A stretch of 64,000 nucleotides of DNA from Pararhizobium sp. A13 (lineage in GTDB: Bacteria; Pseudomonadota; Alphaproteobacteria; Rhizobiales; Rhizobiaceae): contig NZ_CP149512.1 of assembly GCF_040126305.1 (NCBI RefSeq), forward strand, positions 310,001 to 374,000, given 5' to 3'. The translations under genes and the position numbers were made by a program. Positions within the stretch are counted from its first letter, which is position 1. Every line of letters starts with the position of its first letter. Shown here piece after piece: positions 29,299 through 37,898 of the stretch. Under the pieces are notes generated by a model. That model worked only from the letters and a program-made list of their open reading frames with translations. It did no database searches and was not told the DNA's origin.

Positions 29299-30043
29299 AA
29301 ATGTAACCCCCGCTGATGACGACGTTTTCGCCCGTCGCGTAGGTATTGCGGCTGCTCGCCATCATCACGATCCATTCGGCCATCTCGACCGGTTCGGCAG
29401 CACGGCCAAGCGCGCTCGCCCTCGCAAGCTCCGGAAGAAAGCCAAGCTCCTTGGCGCGGTCGGTCGCGAAACCCGCGGGCGCGACAGAATTTACGAGGAT
29501 CTGATCCTTGGCACATTCCTGCGCAAAGGACTTGGTGAGGCTGACGACCGCTGCTTTCGTCGCAGCATAGTGAGCATTCTGCGGATGAGCCTTGAAGGCA
29601 TCGACCGATGTGACGTTGACGATGCGCCCGGTCACGTCCGGCGCGTTCACGTATTGACGCATGTGCCGAACGGCAGCGACCATCATGTGGTAGGTGCCCT
29701 TGATGTTGATAGCGTTCTCAAGATCCCATTCCTCATCAGTAATCTCGAGAATGTGCTTGCGGGGGTAAATGGCAGCGCTGTTGACGAGCACATGCAGGCG
29801 GCCCAATTTCTCAACGATCTCCTCAAAGCCGCGATGGGCGGTTTCAGCACGCGCTATGTCGGCCACGGATATCGCGACCTCCTCCGCACCCAAAGCGCGA
29901 AGCGACTCGGCAGAGGATGCAAGCAATTGCTCATTGCGGTCGATAAGACCGATTTTCGTTGCCCCATGCGAAATCATCAGTTTGGCGGTCGTCAGTCCGA
30001 GCCCGGAAGCGCCCCCGACAATAACTGCGGTCTGGTTCTTCAA
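29291..30043 (-). CDS. Short-chain dehydrogenase/reductase 2 of the catabolic island (TTG start)
   Basis: A 250-residue SDR with G-G-A-S-G-L-G-L near the N terminus, N-S-A-A, and catalytic T-S-V-D-A-F ... Y-A-A-T-K. The acidic D in G-L-I-D-R at the end of strand two suggests NAD(H). No ATG exists upstream of the Rossmann strand; I chose TTG at 30043, preceded by GAGG (AGGTGG), which gives the normal [12 protein letters not shown] terminus. A GTG at 30091 is in frame but would sit inside the candidate GntR site. Co-transcribed with SDR 1. Confidence 0.85.
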   Translation of the reverse strand: MKNQTAVIVGGASGLGLTTAKLMISHGATKIGLIDRNEQLLASSAESLRALGAEEVAISVADIARAETAHRGFEEIVEKLGRLHVLVNSAAIYPRKHILEITDEEWDLENAINIKGTYHMMVAAVRHMRQYVNAPDVTGRIVNVTSVDAFKAHPQNAHYAATKAAVVSLTKSFAQECAKDQILVNSVAPAGFATDRAKELGFLPELARASALGRAAEPVEMAEWIVMMASSRNTYATGENVVISGGYIYV

Positions 30044-30085
30044 GTTCCACCTCGTATTTAGCGTTGCGCGGCCTAATTTGTATGT

Positions 30086-30095
30086 TATCACTTAT
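30086..30095. promoter_or_regulatory. Candidate GntR site A between SDR operon and hydroxyacid dehydrogenase
   Basis: TATCACTTAT here is identical over ten bases to a site at 43002-43011 in front of the hyuA operon and similar to one near the GntR start. It lies in the 95-bp divergent region, 43 bp from each start codon, flanked by AT-rich sequence, so a bound repressor could control both directions. Confidence 0.5.
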
Positions 30096-30138
30096 ATGCC
30101 AGCTTTAACAAAGCTCAAGTGCTTTCTGAAGGTCTGCG

Positions 30139-33100
30139 ATGATTCCTCGCCTCGATCCAACTGTCGATACGGCCCTGCCTCCCGCCGGCTTCTTTGAGCG
30201 ACTGATCGAGGCTGGCTTTGGCGGCGAAATCGAAACGGGCGAGGCGGGACGCACGGTCTTTTCGACCGACAATTCGATCTACCAGGTGAAGCCCGCTGGG
30301 ATCGTTTTTCCCAAGGAGACGGCGGACCTGAAAATTTTAGCGACTGTGCTGTCGGAACCTGCTTTTTCGTCGATTTCGGTCGCGCCGCGCGGCGGCGGCA
30401 CCGGCACGAATGGGCAATCACTGACCTCCGGCGTGGTCGTCGATTGCTCTCGCCACATGAACCGCATCCTTGGGATCGACCCGGTCCGCCGCATCGCCCA
30501 CGTCGAGGCTGGCGTCGTCAAGGATCAGCTAAACAAGGCCCTGAAGCCTTATGGCCTGTTCTTCGCGCCGGAGCTTTCGACTTCGAATCGCGCCACCATA
30601 GGCGGCATGATTTCCACCGATGCCTGCGGTCAGGGCTCCTGTCTCTATGGCAAGACTAGTACCCACGTGCTGGGCCTGCGCGTGGTGCTGACGGACGGCA
30701 GCGAATGGTGGTCACGACCGCTCTCCAACGAGACGCTCAACGAAATCCAGGTCCGACCGGACCGCATCGGTGAAATTCACCGGGTTGCGGAACGCATCGC
30801 GCGGGAAAAGCGCGACCTGATCGCCGAAATCTTCCCGAACCTCAACCGGTATATGACAGGCTACGACCTTGCTCATTTGCGCCGAGAAGATGGCCGCTTC
30901 GACCTCAACGCCGTCCTCTGTGGCTCGGAGGGAACTCTGGCTTTGATCGCCGAAGCAGAACTCAACCTCCTGCCGATCCCTGCTCATACGGCTCTGGTCA
31001 ATATCCGTTACGATGATTTCAACACGGCGCTCGAAGACGCTCGCTCGCTCGTGGCGCTGAAGGTCGCATCGGTGGAAACGGTGGACGAGAAGGTTCTCGG
31101 CCTGGCCAAAGGAGACATCGTCTGGACCGGAATCGCCCGCTTTTTCCCCGAGGATGCCTCCAGGTCCGTGAGCGGGATCAACATCGTCGAGGTTCTTGCT
31201 GACGACAAGGACGAGCTTTCGCGAAAGCTTGCCCAGGTGACCTCAGCGCTGGACGCAAGTGCGGACGCTCGGCACAAGGGCTATACGATCACCTGCGATC
31301 ACAAGGAGATCGAAGCGATCTGGTCGATGCGCAAGCGCGCCGTCGGCCTGCTTGGCAATGTCGAGGGGCCTGTGCGCCCGGTCGCATTCGTCGAGGATAC
31401 AGCAGTTCCCCCGGAGAACCTCGCCGCCTATATCCGCGAGTTCCGCGCTCTTTTGGATGCGGAAGGGCTTTCATACGGCATGTTCGGCCACGTCGACGCA
31501 GGCGTGCTTCATGTGCGCCCGGCACTTGATCTCACGCGCCAGGAACATGCATCGCTGGTACGCCGGGTCAGCGACCGCGTCGTGGCGCTGACCCGCAAAT
31601 ATGGCGGCGTGCTCTGGGGCGAACACGGCAAGGGGATCCGCTCGGAATATGTGCCGGAATTCTTTGGCGACCTCTATCCGAGCCTCCAGGACATCAAACG
31701 CGCATTCGACCCCGACAATCGGCTCAATCCCGGCAAAATCGCCGCTCCCTCCTCCGAGCCACTTACAAAAATCGACGGGGTGCCGCTCCGCGGGAGCCTC
31801 GACCGCGTCATCGGAGACGAAATCCGCGCCGCGTTCGACAATGCCGCCTTTTGCAACGGCAATGGCGCCTGCTTCGACTTCGACGAAACCAGCCCCATGT
31901 GTCCGTCCTACAAGGCGACGCGCGACCGGCGTTACTCACCAAAGGGTCGTGCGTCGCTGATGCGTGAATGGCTGCGGCTCCTCGCAAAAAAGGGCGTCGA
32001 TCCCTTGAAGGAAGCCGAGAAGGCGCGCGGTACGAATATGCTCATCAGCCTGATGATGCGAGCCTGGAACTCCTTCAGTCCGGTAAACCGCAACGACTTC
32101 TCACATGAGGTGCGTGCGGCGATGGACACTTGTCTCGCCTGCAAGGCCTGCGCCGGCCAGTGTCCAGTCAAGGTAAACGTGCCTGCATTCCGTTCGAAAT
32201 TCCTCGAACTCTATCACACGCGATATTTGCGCCCTGTGAAGGACCCGATCGTTGCTGCGATCGAGGGCGCCTTGCCACTGATGGCTGAGTTAAAGCCAGC
32301 CTACAACGCGGTCGTTGGTTCTCGCTCGGGAAAGCTGCTGATGCGGCTCGTCGGACTTACAGCGCTTCCTTCCATGGCGAAGTCCTCCGTCGAGCGGGAG
32401 ACCGCGCGCCTCGGGGTGCAACTTGCCACATTGCGGCGTATTGAGCGTCTATCGCCGCAACAGCGTGCAGACGCCGTCGTCCTCGTGCCTGACGCCTTCA
32501 CGACCTATTTCAACCCCGAAGTTGTCCTCGCTGCTCTGCAACTGGCGAAAAAACTGGGCTTTACTCCCTATCTTTCCGTTCCCCATCAAAACGGCAAGGC
32601 ACTGCATGTGCACGGCTATCTAGGGGCTTTCCAGAAACGGGCCCAAAGGACAATCCGCTACCTTGATCGTCTGTCGGATATGGGCGTTGCCCTGGTTGGT
32701 CTCGATCCGTCGATGACACTGACGTTTCGTAGCGAATATAGGAGCCTGCCTGCCGCCCAGCCGAGGGCACATGTGCTCTTGCCGCAGGAATGGCTTGTCG
32801 CGCATCTCGAACGGCTCGACGCCGTGACGACAGCAACAGCTGACGAGCGTTTCAGATTAATGCTCCATTGCACCGAACGCACCAACGCGCCGGCGTCTGC
32901 AACACAATGGGCGACAGTATTTGGAAAGCTTGGGATCCACCTCGATGTCGCCGATGTCGGCTGCTGCGGCATGGCAGGGACTTTCGGCCACGAGGTCCGC
33001 AATCGTGAGATTTCCGAAAAACTCTATGCCATGACCTGGGCACAACAGATCGGCGAAACGACTGATGGAGAATTCGTTATGGCAACAGGCTACTCGTGCC

Positions 33101-33219
33101 GCTCTCAGGTCAAAGAGATCGACAGTAGAAAGATCCCTCATCCCGTTGAAGTGCTGAACGAACTCGCCTTACGGCCGGAAAACAGCCGTCCACAAGGTGG
33201 CATGATATGTGACATGTGA
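30139..33219 (+). CDS. D-2-hydroxyacid dehydrogenase, FAD and Fe-S (YdiJ type)
   Basis: A 1026-residue membrane-associated-type dehydrogenase. Domains: FAD-binding PCMH fold (about 35-270, with P-R-G-G-G-T-G-T-N-G-Q-S), FAD-oxidase C-terminal domain (about 270-540, V-D-A-G-V-L-H-V-R-P and W-G-E-H-G-K-G-I-R), two [4Fe-4S] motifs (C-N-G-N-G-A-C ... C and C-L-A-C-K-A-C-A-G-Q-C-P), and a CCG domain (V-G-C-C-G-M-A-G). E. coli YdiJ of this architecture and size is a D-2-hydroxyglutarate dehydrogenase; related enzymes use D-lactate. Substrate here is not determined. It overlaps or abuts the GntR gene, so the two form an operon. Confidence 0.9.
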   Translation: MIPRLDPTVDTALPPAGFFERLIEAGFGGEIETGEAGRTVFSTDNSIYQVKPAGIVFPKETADLKILATVLSEPAFSSISVAPRGGGTGTNGQSLTSGVVVDCSRHMNRILGIDPVRRIAHVEAGVVKDQLNKALKPYGLFFAPELSTSNRATIGGMISTDACGQGSCLYGKTSTHVLGLRVVLTDGSEWWSRPLSNETLNEIQVRPDRIGEIHRVAERIAREKRDLIAEIFPNLNRYMTGYDLAHLRREDGRFDLNAVLCGSEGTLALIAEAELNLLPIPAHTALVNIRYDDFNTALEDARSLVALKVASVETVDEKVLGLAKGDIVWTGIARFFPEDASRSVSGINIVEVLADDKDELSRKLAQVTSALDASADARHKGYTITCDHKEIEAIWSMRKRAVGLLGNVEGPVRPVAFVEDTAVPPENLAAYIREFRALLDAEGLSYGMFGHVDAGVLHVRPALDLTRQEHASLVRRVSDRVVALTRKYGGVLWGEHGKGIRSEYVPEFFGDLYPSLQDIKRAFDPDNRLNPGKIAAPSSEPLTKIDGVPLRGSLDRVIGDEIRAAFDNAAFCNGNGACFDFDETSPMCPSYKATRDRRYSPKGRASLMREWLRLLAKKGVDPLKEAEKARGTNMLISLMMRAWNSFSPVNRNDFSHEVRAAMDTCLACKACAGQCPVKVNVPAFRSKFLELYHTRYLRPVKDPIVAAIEGALPLMAELKPAYNAVVGSRSGKLLMRLVGLTALPSMAKSSVERETARLGVQLATLRRIERLSPQQRADAVVLVPDAFTTYFNPEVVLAALQLAKKLGFTPYLSVPHQNGKALHVHGYLGAFQKRAQRTIRYLDRLSDMGVALVGLDPSMTLTFRSEYRSLPAAQPRAHVLLPQEWLVAHLERLDAVTTATADERFRLMLHCTERTNAPASATQWATVFGKLGIHLDVADVGCCGMAGTFGHEVRNREISEKLYAMTWAQQIGETTDGEFVMATGYSCRSQVKEIDSRKIPHPVEVLNELALRPENSRPQGGMICDM

Positions 33220-33233
33220 TATATATAGACATG
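33204..33233 (+). promoter_or_regulatory. Candidate GntR site C at the start of the GntR gene
   Basis: ACATGTGATA (33212-33221; TATCACATGT on the other strand) differs at two of ten positions from sites A and B. It is flanked by a second TGTGA and lies inside an inverted repeat CATGT (33213-33217) / ACATG (33229-33233). It covers the end of the upstream gene and the GntR ATG at 33231, consistent with autoregulation. Confidence 0.4.
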
Positions 33234-33989
33234 AAATCAAATGTCTGGAGCAAACAGGTGTCGATTATTACGCAGCGCGGCAACCTTGCGGAAATAGTGG
33301 TTGCGAAGCTCACTGAACGTATCGACTCTGGTCTTTACACGCCAGGCGAGAAAATACCGTCCAGCGCGCAGCTTTGTGAAGAGTTCGGAGTTTCGAGGAC
33401 CGTTGTCCGGGAAGCCCTCGCCTCCCTAAAGGTTGCAGGCCGGGTTATCGCACGGCAAGGAGCCGGCGTCTACGTCACCGAGAAGGACGCAAAAGTTCTC
33501 AATTTCGAAATTAGCCGGATCGAGGACATCCGGTCCGCCATGCAGATATTGGAACTGCGTCTTGGCGTCGAAATGCAATCCGTCGCTCTTGCTGCCGCTC
33601 GACGTACTCCTGAAGCCCTTGCCGAGATTGCAAGAGCCTATGATTATCTTGAGAACCTCGAAACGGACGATGCAGAACTGGAAGCCCAGGCTGATTTCGA
33701 GTTCCACCTTGCAATCGCCAAGGCGACGAGAAACCCACATTTCCCGCACTTTCTTGAAGCTGTGAAGGGCGAGATCAGCTTTGATCTGGTGCTAAAGCAT
33801 AGACAGTCCGCGCGCACGTATCAGACCTATCTCAAGAAGATCAACAAGGAGCATTCCGTTATCCTGGCGGCGATCACCCAAGGCGATCCCAAGGCGGCAA
33901 AGAACGCCTTGGGACTTCACCTGGAAGAAAGCCTCAACCGCTATCGTGCGATGCTTGATGAGCCGGCTAGCAGCGAACTGACTGAGTAG
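33231..33989 (+). CDS. GntR-family regulator, FCD subfamily
   Basis: A 252-residue regulator with an N-terminal winged helix (about 12-75; L-C-E-E-F-G-V-S-R-T-V-V-R-E-A is the recognition part) and a FadR-type FCD effector domain (about 90-230; the metal-site histidines appear in E-F-H-L-A-I and K-E-H-S-V-I plus L-G-L-H-L-E-E). FCD regulators typically sense small organic acids. ATG at 33231 is preferred over GTG at 33216, which overlaps the upstream stop. Likely local regulator of the island because matching sites stand at three of its promoters. Confidence 0.88.
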   Translation: MKSNVWSKQVSIITQRGNLAEIVVAKLTERIDSGLYTPGEKIPSSAQLCEEFGVSRTVVREALASLKVAGRVIARQGAGVYVTEKDAKVLNFEISRIEDIRSAMQILELRLGVEMQSVALAAARRTPEALAEIARAYDYLENLETDDAELEAQADFEFHLAIAKATRNPHFPHFLEAVKGEISFDLVLKHRQSARTYQTYLKKINKEHSVILAAITQGDPKAAKNALGLHLEESLNRYRAMLDEPASSELTE

Positions 33990-34122
33990 GCAGAGGGCGG
34001 CAATGTGCGTCGACTGTTTCGGGCCCTGCCAACCATCTATCTCGACGCGTTCTGCGTATCGCCTTCGGACAAGGTGGGTAGATTGCCTAAACCGGGCCAG
34101 TGGGGCTAAACAATAGATCGAG

Positions 34123-34152
34123 GCGCCGACTGTTCCCACAGTCGGCGCTTTT
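34123..34152 (+). terminator. Rho-independent terminator behind the GntR gene
   Basis: GCGCCGACTGT (34123-34133) and ACAGTCGGCGC (34138-34148) form a perfect 11-bp stem with a four-base loop, followed by TTTT. It lies 134 bp after the GntR stop and nine bases before the stop of the convergent ThDP-enzyme gene, so it ends the plus-strand transcript and may also help end the opposite one. Confidence 0.88.
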
Positions 34153-34160
34153 CAGTTCAG

Positions 34161-35846
34161 TCACCTGCCTTGCGCTTTCGCCTGTTCGCGGATTTGGGTC
34201 AAGCTCATCTTCGGCGTGAGCGCTTCCGGATCAATCCGGATTTCAATTAGCGCCGGCTTGCCGGAGGCTTCGCAACGCTCGAAAGCCGGCGCAAAATCGG
34301 CTGTCGCCTCGATCGTTTCTCCATGCAAGCCATAGGAACGGGCGAGCGCCGCGAAGTCTGGGTTCGTAAGCTGGGTACCGGATACCCGACCAGGATAGCT
34401 GCGCTCCTGATGCATGCGGATCGTTCCGTACATACCGTTGTTGATGACTAGGAAGATCACACGTGCATCATATTGCATCGCCGTCGCGAGTTCCTGACCG
34501 TTCATCAAGAAGCAGCCATCGCCGGCGAAGGCGACAACCGTGCGATTGCGGTCAGTGATCTTGGCGGCGATCGCCGCAGGCACGCCGTAGCCCATTGAGC
34601 CGTTCGTCGGCCCGAGTTGGGTGCGGAAGGTCCGGTACTGGTAGAAGCGGTGTGCCCAGGCCGAGTAGTTCCCGGCCCCGGTCGTTAGAATAGCATCGGG
34701 CGCCAGATGGCCGCGTAGCCATTCCATGACGTCACCCATCTGAACCGGTCCTGGCGTCTGCGGATGCATCAAATTGTCGAGATAATCTGCATGCGCCGTT
34801 TTGGTCCACTTCTCCCACACCGGTGTCGCCTGGGGCTTCAGCCGTTTCGCCTGCGACAGAAAACCGGCAACGCTTGCGTTGATAGGCAGCGTGGCGTGAT
34901 AGACACGGCCCAGCTCTTCCGCGCCAGGGTGAATATGGACGAGGGTCTGCTTGGGAACCGGAATATCGATCAGCGTGTAGGCTCCAGTCGTCATCTCGCC
35001 GAGACGTGCGCCGATGGAGATCAAAAGATCGCAATCCCCCATGTGCTTGATCAGTTTCGGCCCTGCTGCGAGACCCAGGTCACCAGCATAGTTCGGATGC
35101 GTATTGTCGAAAAGGTCCTGGCAACGGAAGGAGGCGGCGATCGGCAGGGTGAAAGCCTCCGAGAAGGTCCTGAGATCGGCTACGGCCTGTGCCGTCCAGC
35201 CGCCACCGCCGGCAACCACCATGGGGCGTTCCGCCTTGGACAACAGGCCCAAGAGTTCTTCGAGCTGCGGCTCGCCTACATAAGTCTCGACGCGCTTGTA
35301 GGCCGGCGTATCAGCCACCGACACCTTGTCGGTCAGCATATCCTCCGGCAGGGCAACGACCACCGGTCCCGGACGGCCGTTGACGGCGCGGTGAAACGCC
35401 TGGCTCAGCAGTTCGGGAATGCGGGAGGCATCGTCGATTTCGACAACCCACTTGGCCATCTGGCCGAACATGCGCCGATAGTCGATTTCCTGGAAGGCTT
35501 CACGTTCCATTTGGTCGCGGGCGACTTGACCGATGAAGAGGATCATCGGGGTGGAATCCTGGAAGGCGGTGTGAACACCCACGGAGGCATTGGTGGCGCC
35601 AGGGCCACGGGTAACGAAGCAGATGCCGGGTTTTCCTGTCATCTTGCCGTAGGCTTCCGCCATGTAAGCAGCGCCACCTTCCTGCCGGCAAATGATCAAT
35701 TCGATGTCGTCGGCCGCGTCATGCAAAGCGTTCAAGACGTCGAGATAGCTTTCACCAGGCACGCAGAAAGCGCGCTCGACGCCATGGATTCGCAACGCAT
35801 CGACCAGAACCTGGCCGCCGCTGCGGGTTGAAACTTCGGCTTTCAT
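34161..35846 (-). CDS. Thiamine-diphosphate-dependent enzyme (acetolactate synthase/2-oxoacid decarboxylase family)
   Basis: A 561-residue three-domain ThDP enzyme. The activating glutamate is E56 in I-C-R-Q-E-G-G-A-A-Y-M-A-E; the Mg-ThDP motif is G-D-G-C-F-L-M-N-G ... V-I-N-N-G-M-Y-G-T. The middle domain has no recognised FAD site conservation that would fix it as acetolactate synthase. No small regulatory subunit is nearby, so a catabolic carboligase or decarboxylase acting on a 2-oxoacid is likelier than branched-chain biosynthesis. Last gene of the hyuA operon, 22 bp after the FAD-oxidoreductase gene. Confidence 0.85.
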   Translation of the reverse strand: MKAEVSTRSGGQVLVDALRIHGVERAFCVPGESYLDVLNALHDAADDIELIICRQEGGAAYMAEAYGKMTGKPGICFVTRGPGATNASVGVHTAFQDSTPMILFIGQVARDQMEREAFQEIDYRRMFGQMAKWVVEIDDASRIPELLSQAFHRAVNGRPGPVVVALPEDMLTDKVSVADTPAYKRVETYVGEPQLEELLGLLSKAERPMVVAGGGGWTAQAVADLRTFSEAFTLPIAASFRCQDLFDNTHPNYAGDLGLAAGPKLIKHMGDCDLLISIGARLGEMTTGAYTLIDIPVPKQTLVHIHPGAEELGRVYHATLPINASVAGFLSQAKRLKPQATPVWEKWTKTAHADYLDNLMHPQTPGPVQMGDVMEWLRGHLAPDAILTTGAGNYSAWAHRFYQYRTFRTQLGPTNGSMGYGVPAAIAAKITDRNRTVVAFAGDGCFLMNGQELATAMQYDARVIFLVINNGMYGTIRMHQERSYPGRVSGTQLTNPDFAALARSYGLHGETIEATADFAPAFERCEASGKPALIEIRIDPEALTPKMSLTQIREQAKAQGR

Positions 35847-35868
35847 GGAGTTCCCCTATGCTTTTCGA

Positions 35869-37062
35869 TCAGATGACGGCGTCTTCGAGGAATGGGCGGC
35901 GGGCCACCACCCGCTCGTAGCCGAAGGGCGAAAGGTCGAGCGTTTTGAAGCCGCCATAGGTAATAAATTCACTCAAACCACGCCCCATCGCCGGCGATTG
36001 CTGCAATCCATGACCGGAAAAACCGTTGGCGAAGAGGAAGTTCTTTACGGTCGTGTGCGGTCCCAGAATGACGTTGTGATCCAGCGTGCAGTAGTCGTAG
36101 TGACCTGCCCAGCTATTGACGACCTTGATTGCTTCGAAGGCAGGCACACGGTTTGCGAGGATCGGCCAGATTTCTTCCTCGAACTCGTCATGCATCACGT
36201 CGAAATCGTTCGGGTCGACCTCCGGGTCGTGCTTGGGATAGGTTCCCATCAGGTAGAACTTGCCTTCAGGGCGGAAGAAGACACCCGTCGGATCGATCGT
36301 CAAACCGACCTTGCCTTCAAGCGGCGCGCGGCAATCGACGACGAACAGCGAGCGGCGGCGCGGCTCCACCGGGATGTCGAGGTCGGCCATGCGGGCGACC
36401 TTCTTGCCGTTCGTGCCGGAAGTATTGACCATCGTGCCGCAGGAAATCGTCTGGCCGTTTTTTGTTGTAACGGAAACGATGCTTTCACCCTCGCGGTTCA
36501 CCGCGACCACCTCGTCTTCGATATACTCGACGCCGAGCGAACGGGCTTTCTTGCGCAAGCCCTGCATCAGGCCAACGCTGTCGAACCAGCCCTCGCCCCG
36601 CTCTCCAGTGCTGCCGAGCGTGAGCCCCTTAAGATTGAGCCAGGGAAACCGGCGGCCGAGTCCTTCCGGATCGAGCAGCGTCACTTCCGCCCCGCAGGAT
36701 ATCTGGGTCTCGTGGTTGCGCCGCAGTACCTGCTCGCCGCGCTCGTCCTCGGCCAGGAACAAGTAGCCCGCCTCGTGAAAGCCGATTTCAGGTGTATCGT
36801 CATCCACGGTCACATGCTTCTTGAATTCGCGGATGAATTCCGTGCCGAACTGCGAGACCTGGACGTTGATCGCGTTGGAGAATTGATGGCGGATGGAGCT
36901 TGACGACAGTGCTGTCGCCGAGCGCTGGTAGGTCCAGTCTTTCTCGATCACCAAAACCGAGCCCTTGAAATCCGGATTGGTCGCAAGGAAAAAAGCGGTC
37001 GCACTGCCGACGACAGCGCCGCCGACGATCACCACATCATAGGACGTTTTTGAAGCCTGCAT
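35869..37062 (-). CDS. FAD-dependent oxidoreductase (DAO family)
   Basis: A 397-residue D-amino-acid-oxidase-family flavoprotein: V-I-V-G-G-A-V-V-G-S-A-T-A near the N terminus, E-K-D-W as the acidic end of strand two, and the C-terminal F-A-N-G-F-S-G-H-G-L-Q-Q-S-P-A-M-G-R. The latter resembles sarcosine-dehydrogenase/FOXRED1-like members that oxidise secondary amines. No hydrogen-folate domain is present. It lies between the uronate-dehydrogenase-like and ThDP-enzyme genes of the same operon; an N-substituted amino acid is a reasonable guess for substrate. Confidence 0.87.
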   Translation of the reverse strand: MQASKTSYDVVIVGGAVVGSATAFFLATNPDFKGSVLVIEKDWTYQRSATALSSSSIRHQFSNAINVQVSQFGTEFIREFKKHVTVDDDTPEIGFHEAGYLFLAEDERGEQVLRRNHETQISCGAEVTLLDPEGLGRRFPWLNLKGLTLGSTGERGEGWFDSVGLMQGLRKKARSLGVEYIEDEVVAVNREGESIVSVTTKNGQTISCGTMVNTSGTNGKKVARMADLDIPVEPRRRSLFVVDCRAPLEGKVGLTIDPTGVFFRPEGKFYLMGTYPKHDPEVDPNDFDVMHDEFEEEIWPILANRVPAFEAIKVVNSWAGHYDYCTLDHNVILGPHTTVKNFLFANGFSGHGLQQSPAMGRGLSEFITYGGFKTLDLSPFGYERVVARRPFLEDAVI

Positions 37063-37071
37063 GGCTAGGCC

Positions 37072-37884
37072 TCACTTGTTTTCGTCTTCGTAATGGCCGG
37101 CGGCGCAGAAGCTGCCGCCCTGGAAGCGCACTGCCGGGTCATTCGGATCGCCCTGTGTCGTCTTTGCGAAAACTTGCTCGCGGAAGTCGTCGGCGCTGTC
37201 TTGCGGCTTGTACCCAAGAACGGCGGCCGTACGGTTGTCCCAGAAAGCTTCCGAATTGTTCGACATGCCGTAGGCTATCATGAAGCCTACGCGCGGAGCG
37301 CTAAGCGCCTTTTCCACGAGCTGGCGGCAATCGCGATACGAGAGCCAGGTGATCAGGTGGCGGCGGTCGGTTGGCTCCGGGAAAGAGGAACCGATACGCA
37401 GACAAACGGTCTCGATGCCGAACTTGTCGAAATAGTATCGTCCGAGATTTTCGACAAAGGTCTTGGACACCCCGTAGAGGCTGTCGGGCCGGGTTGGTAC
37501 ATTCCCGTCGATCATTTCGGTCCGTTCGTAGAAGCCGATCGCGTGAACGGAACTCGCGTAGACGATGCGCTTCACTCCGTGCTGCCGCGCGGCTTCGTAT
37601 ATGTTGTAGCCGCCTGTGATGTTGGCGTCGAGAATGGTCTTCCATGGACCTTCTAGACTCTGGCCACCCATGTGAATGATGGCATCGCAACCTTTGACCG
37701 CCTTCGACACCTCATCGAAGTCCGCAAGGTTCGCTGGAAAATCCTCTTCATGGGCCTCTAGGTTTTCACACGGCCCGAGGGCCGAAAGCCGGACGACCTT
37801 ACCAAGACGGGTCCCGGATTTGCGAAGCTGTGTTCCGAGCGCGCCGCCGGCGCCTGTCAGGAGTGTACGTTGAAAGTCGGTCAT
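37072..37884 (-). CDS. Uronate dehydrogenase-like NAD-dependent epimerase/dehydratase family protein
   Basis: A 270-residue extended SDR: L-L-T-G-A-G-G-A-L-G near residue 8, I-H-M-G-G-Q, catalytic Y-G-V-S-K-T-F and the C-terminal D-P-A-V-R-F-Q-G-G-S-F. The last motif and V-R-I-G/L-R-I-G-S-S-F-P-E-P pattern match bacterial uronate dehydrogenase (Udh), which oxidises glucuronate and galacturonate to aldarolactones. No uronate genes are around, so the enzyme may act on another cyclic or hydroxyacid substrate. Nine bases separate it from the DAO-family gene. Confidence 0.85.
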   Translation of the reverse strand: MTDFQRTLLTGAGGALGTQLRKSGTRLGKVVRLSALGPCENLEAHEEDFPANLADFDEVSKAVKGCDAIIHMGGQSLEGPWKTILDANITGGYNIYEAARQHGVKRIVYASSVHAIGFYERTEMIDGNVPTRPDSLYGVSKTFVENLGRYYFDKFGIETVCLRIGSSFPEPTDRRHLITWLSYRDCRQLVEKALSAPRVGFMIAYGMSNNSEAFWDNRTAAVLGYKPQDSADDFREQVFAKTTQGDPNDPAVRFQGGSFCAAGHYEDENK

Positions 37885-37898
37885 GTATCGATCCCTGA

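Noticed and set aside
34161..35846. ThDP enzyme as biosynthetic acetolactate synthase (ilvB)
   Set aside because: No ilvH partner and a catabolic operon context; family membership alone does not fix the reaction.
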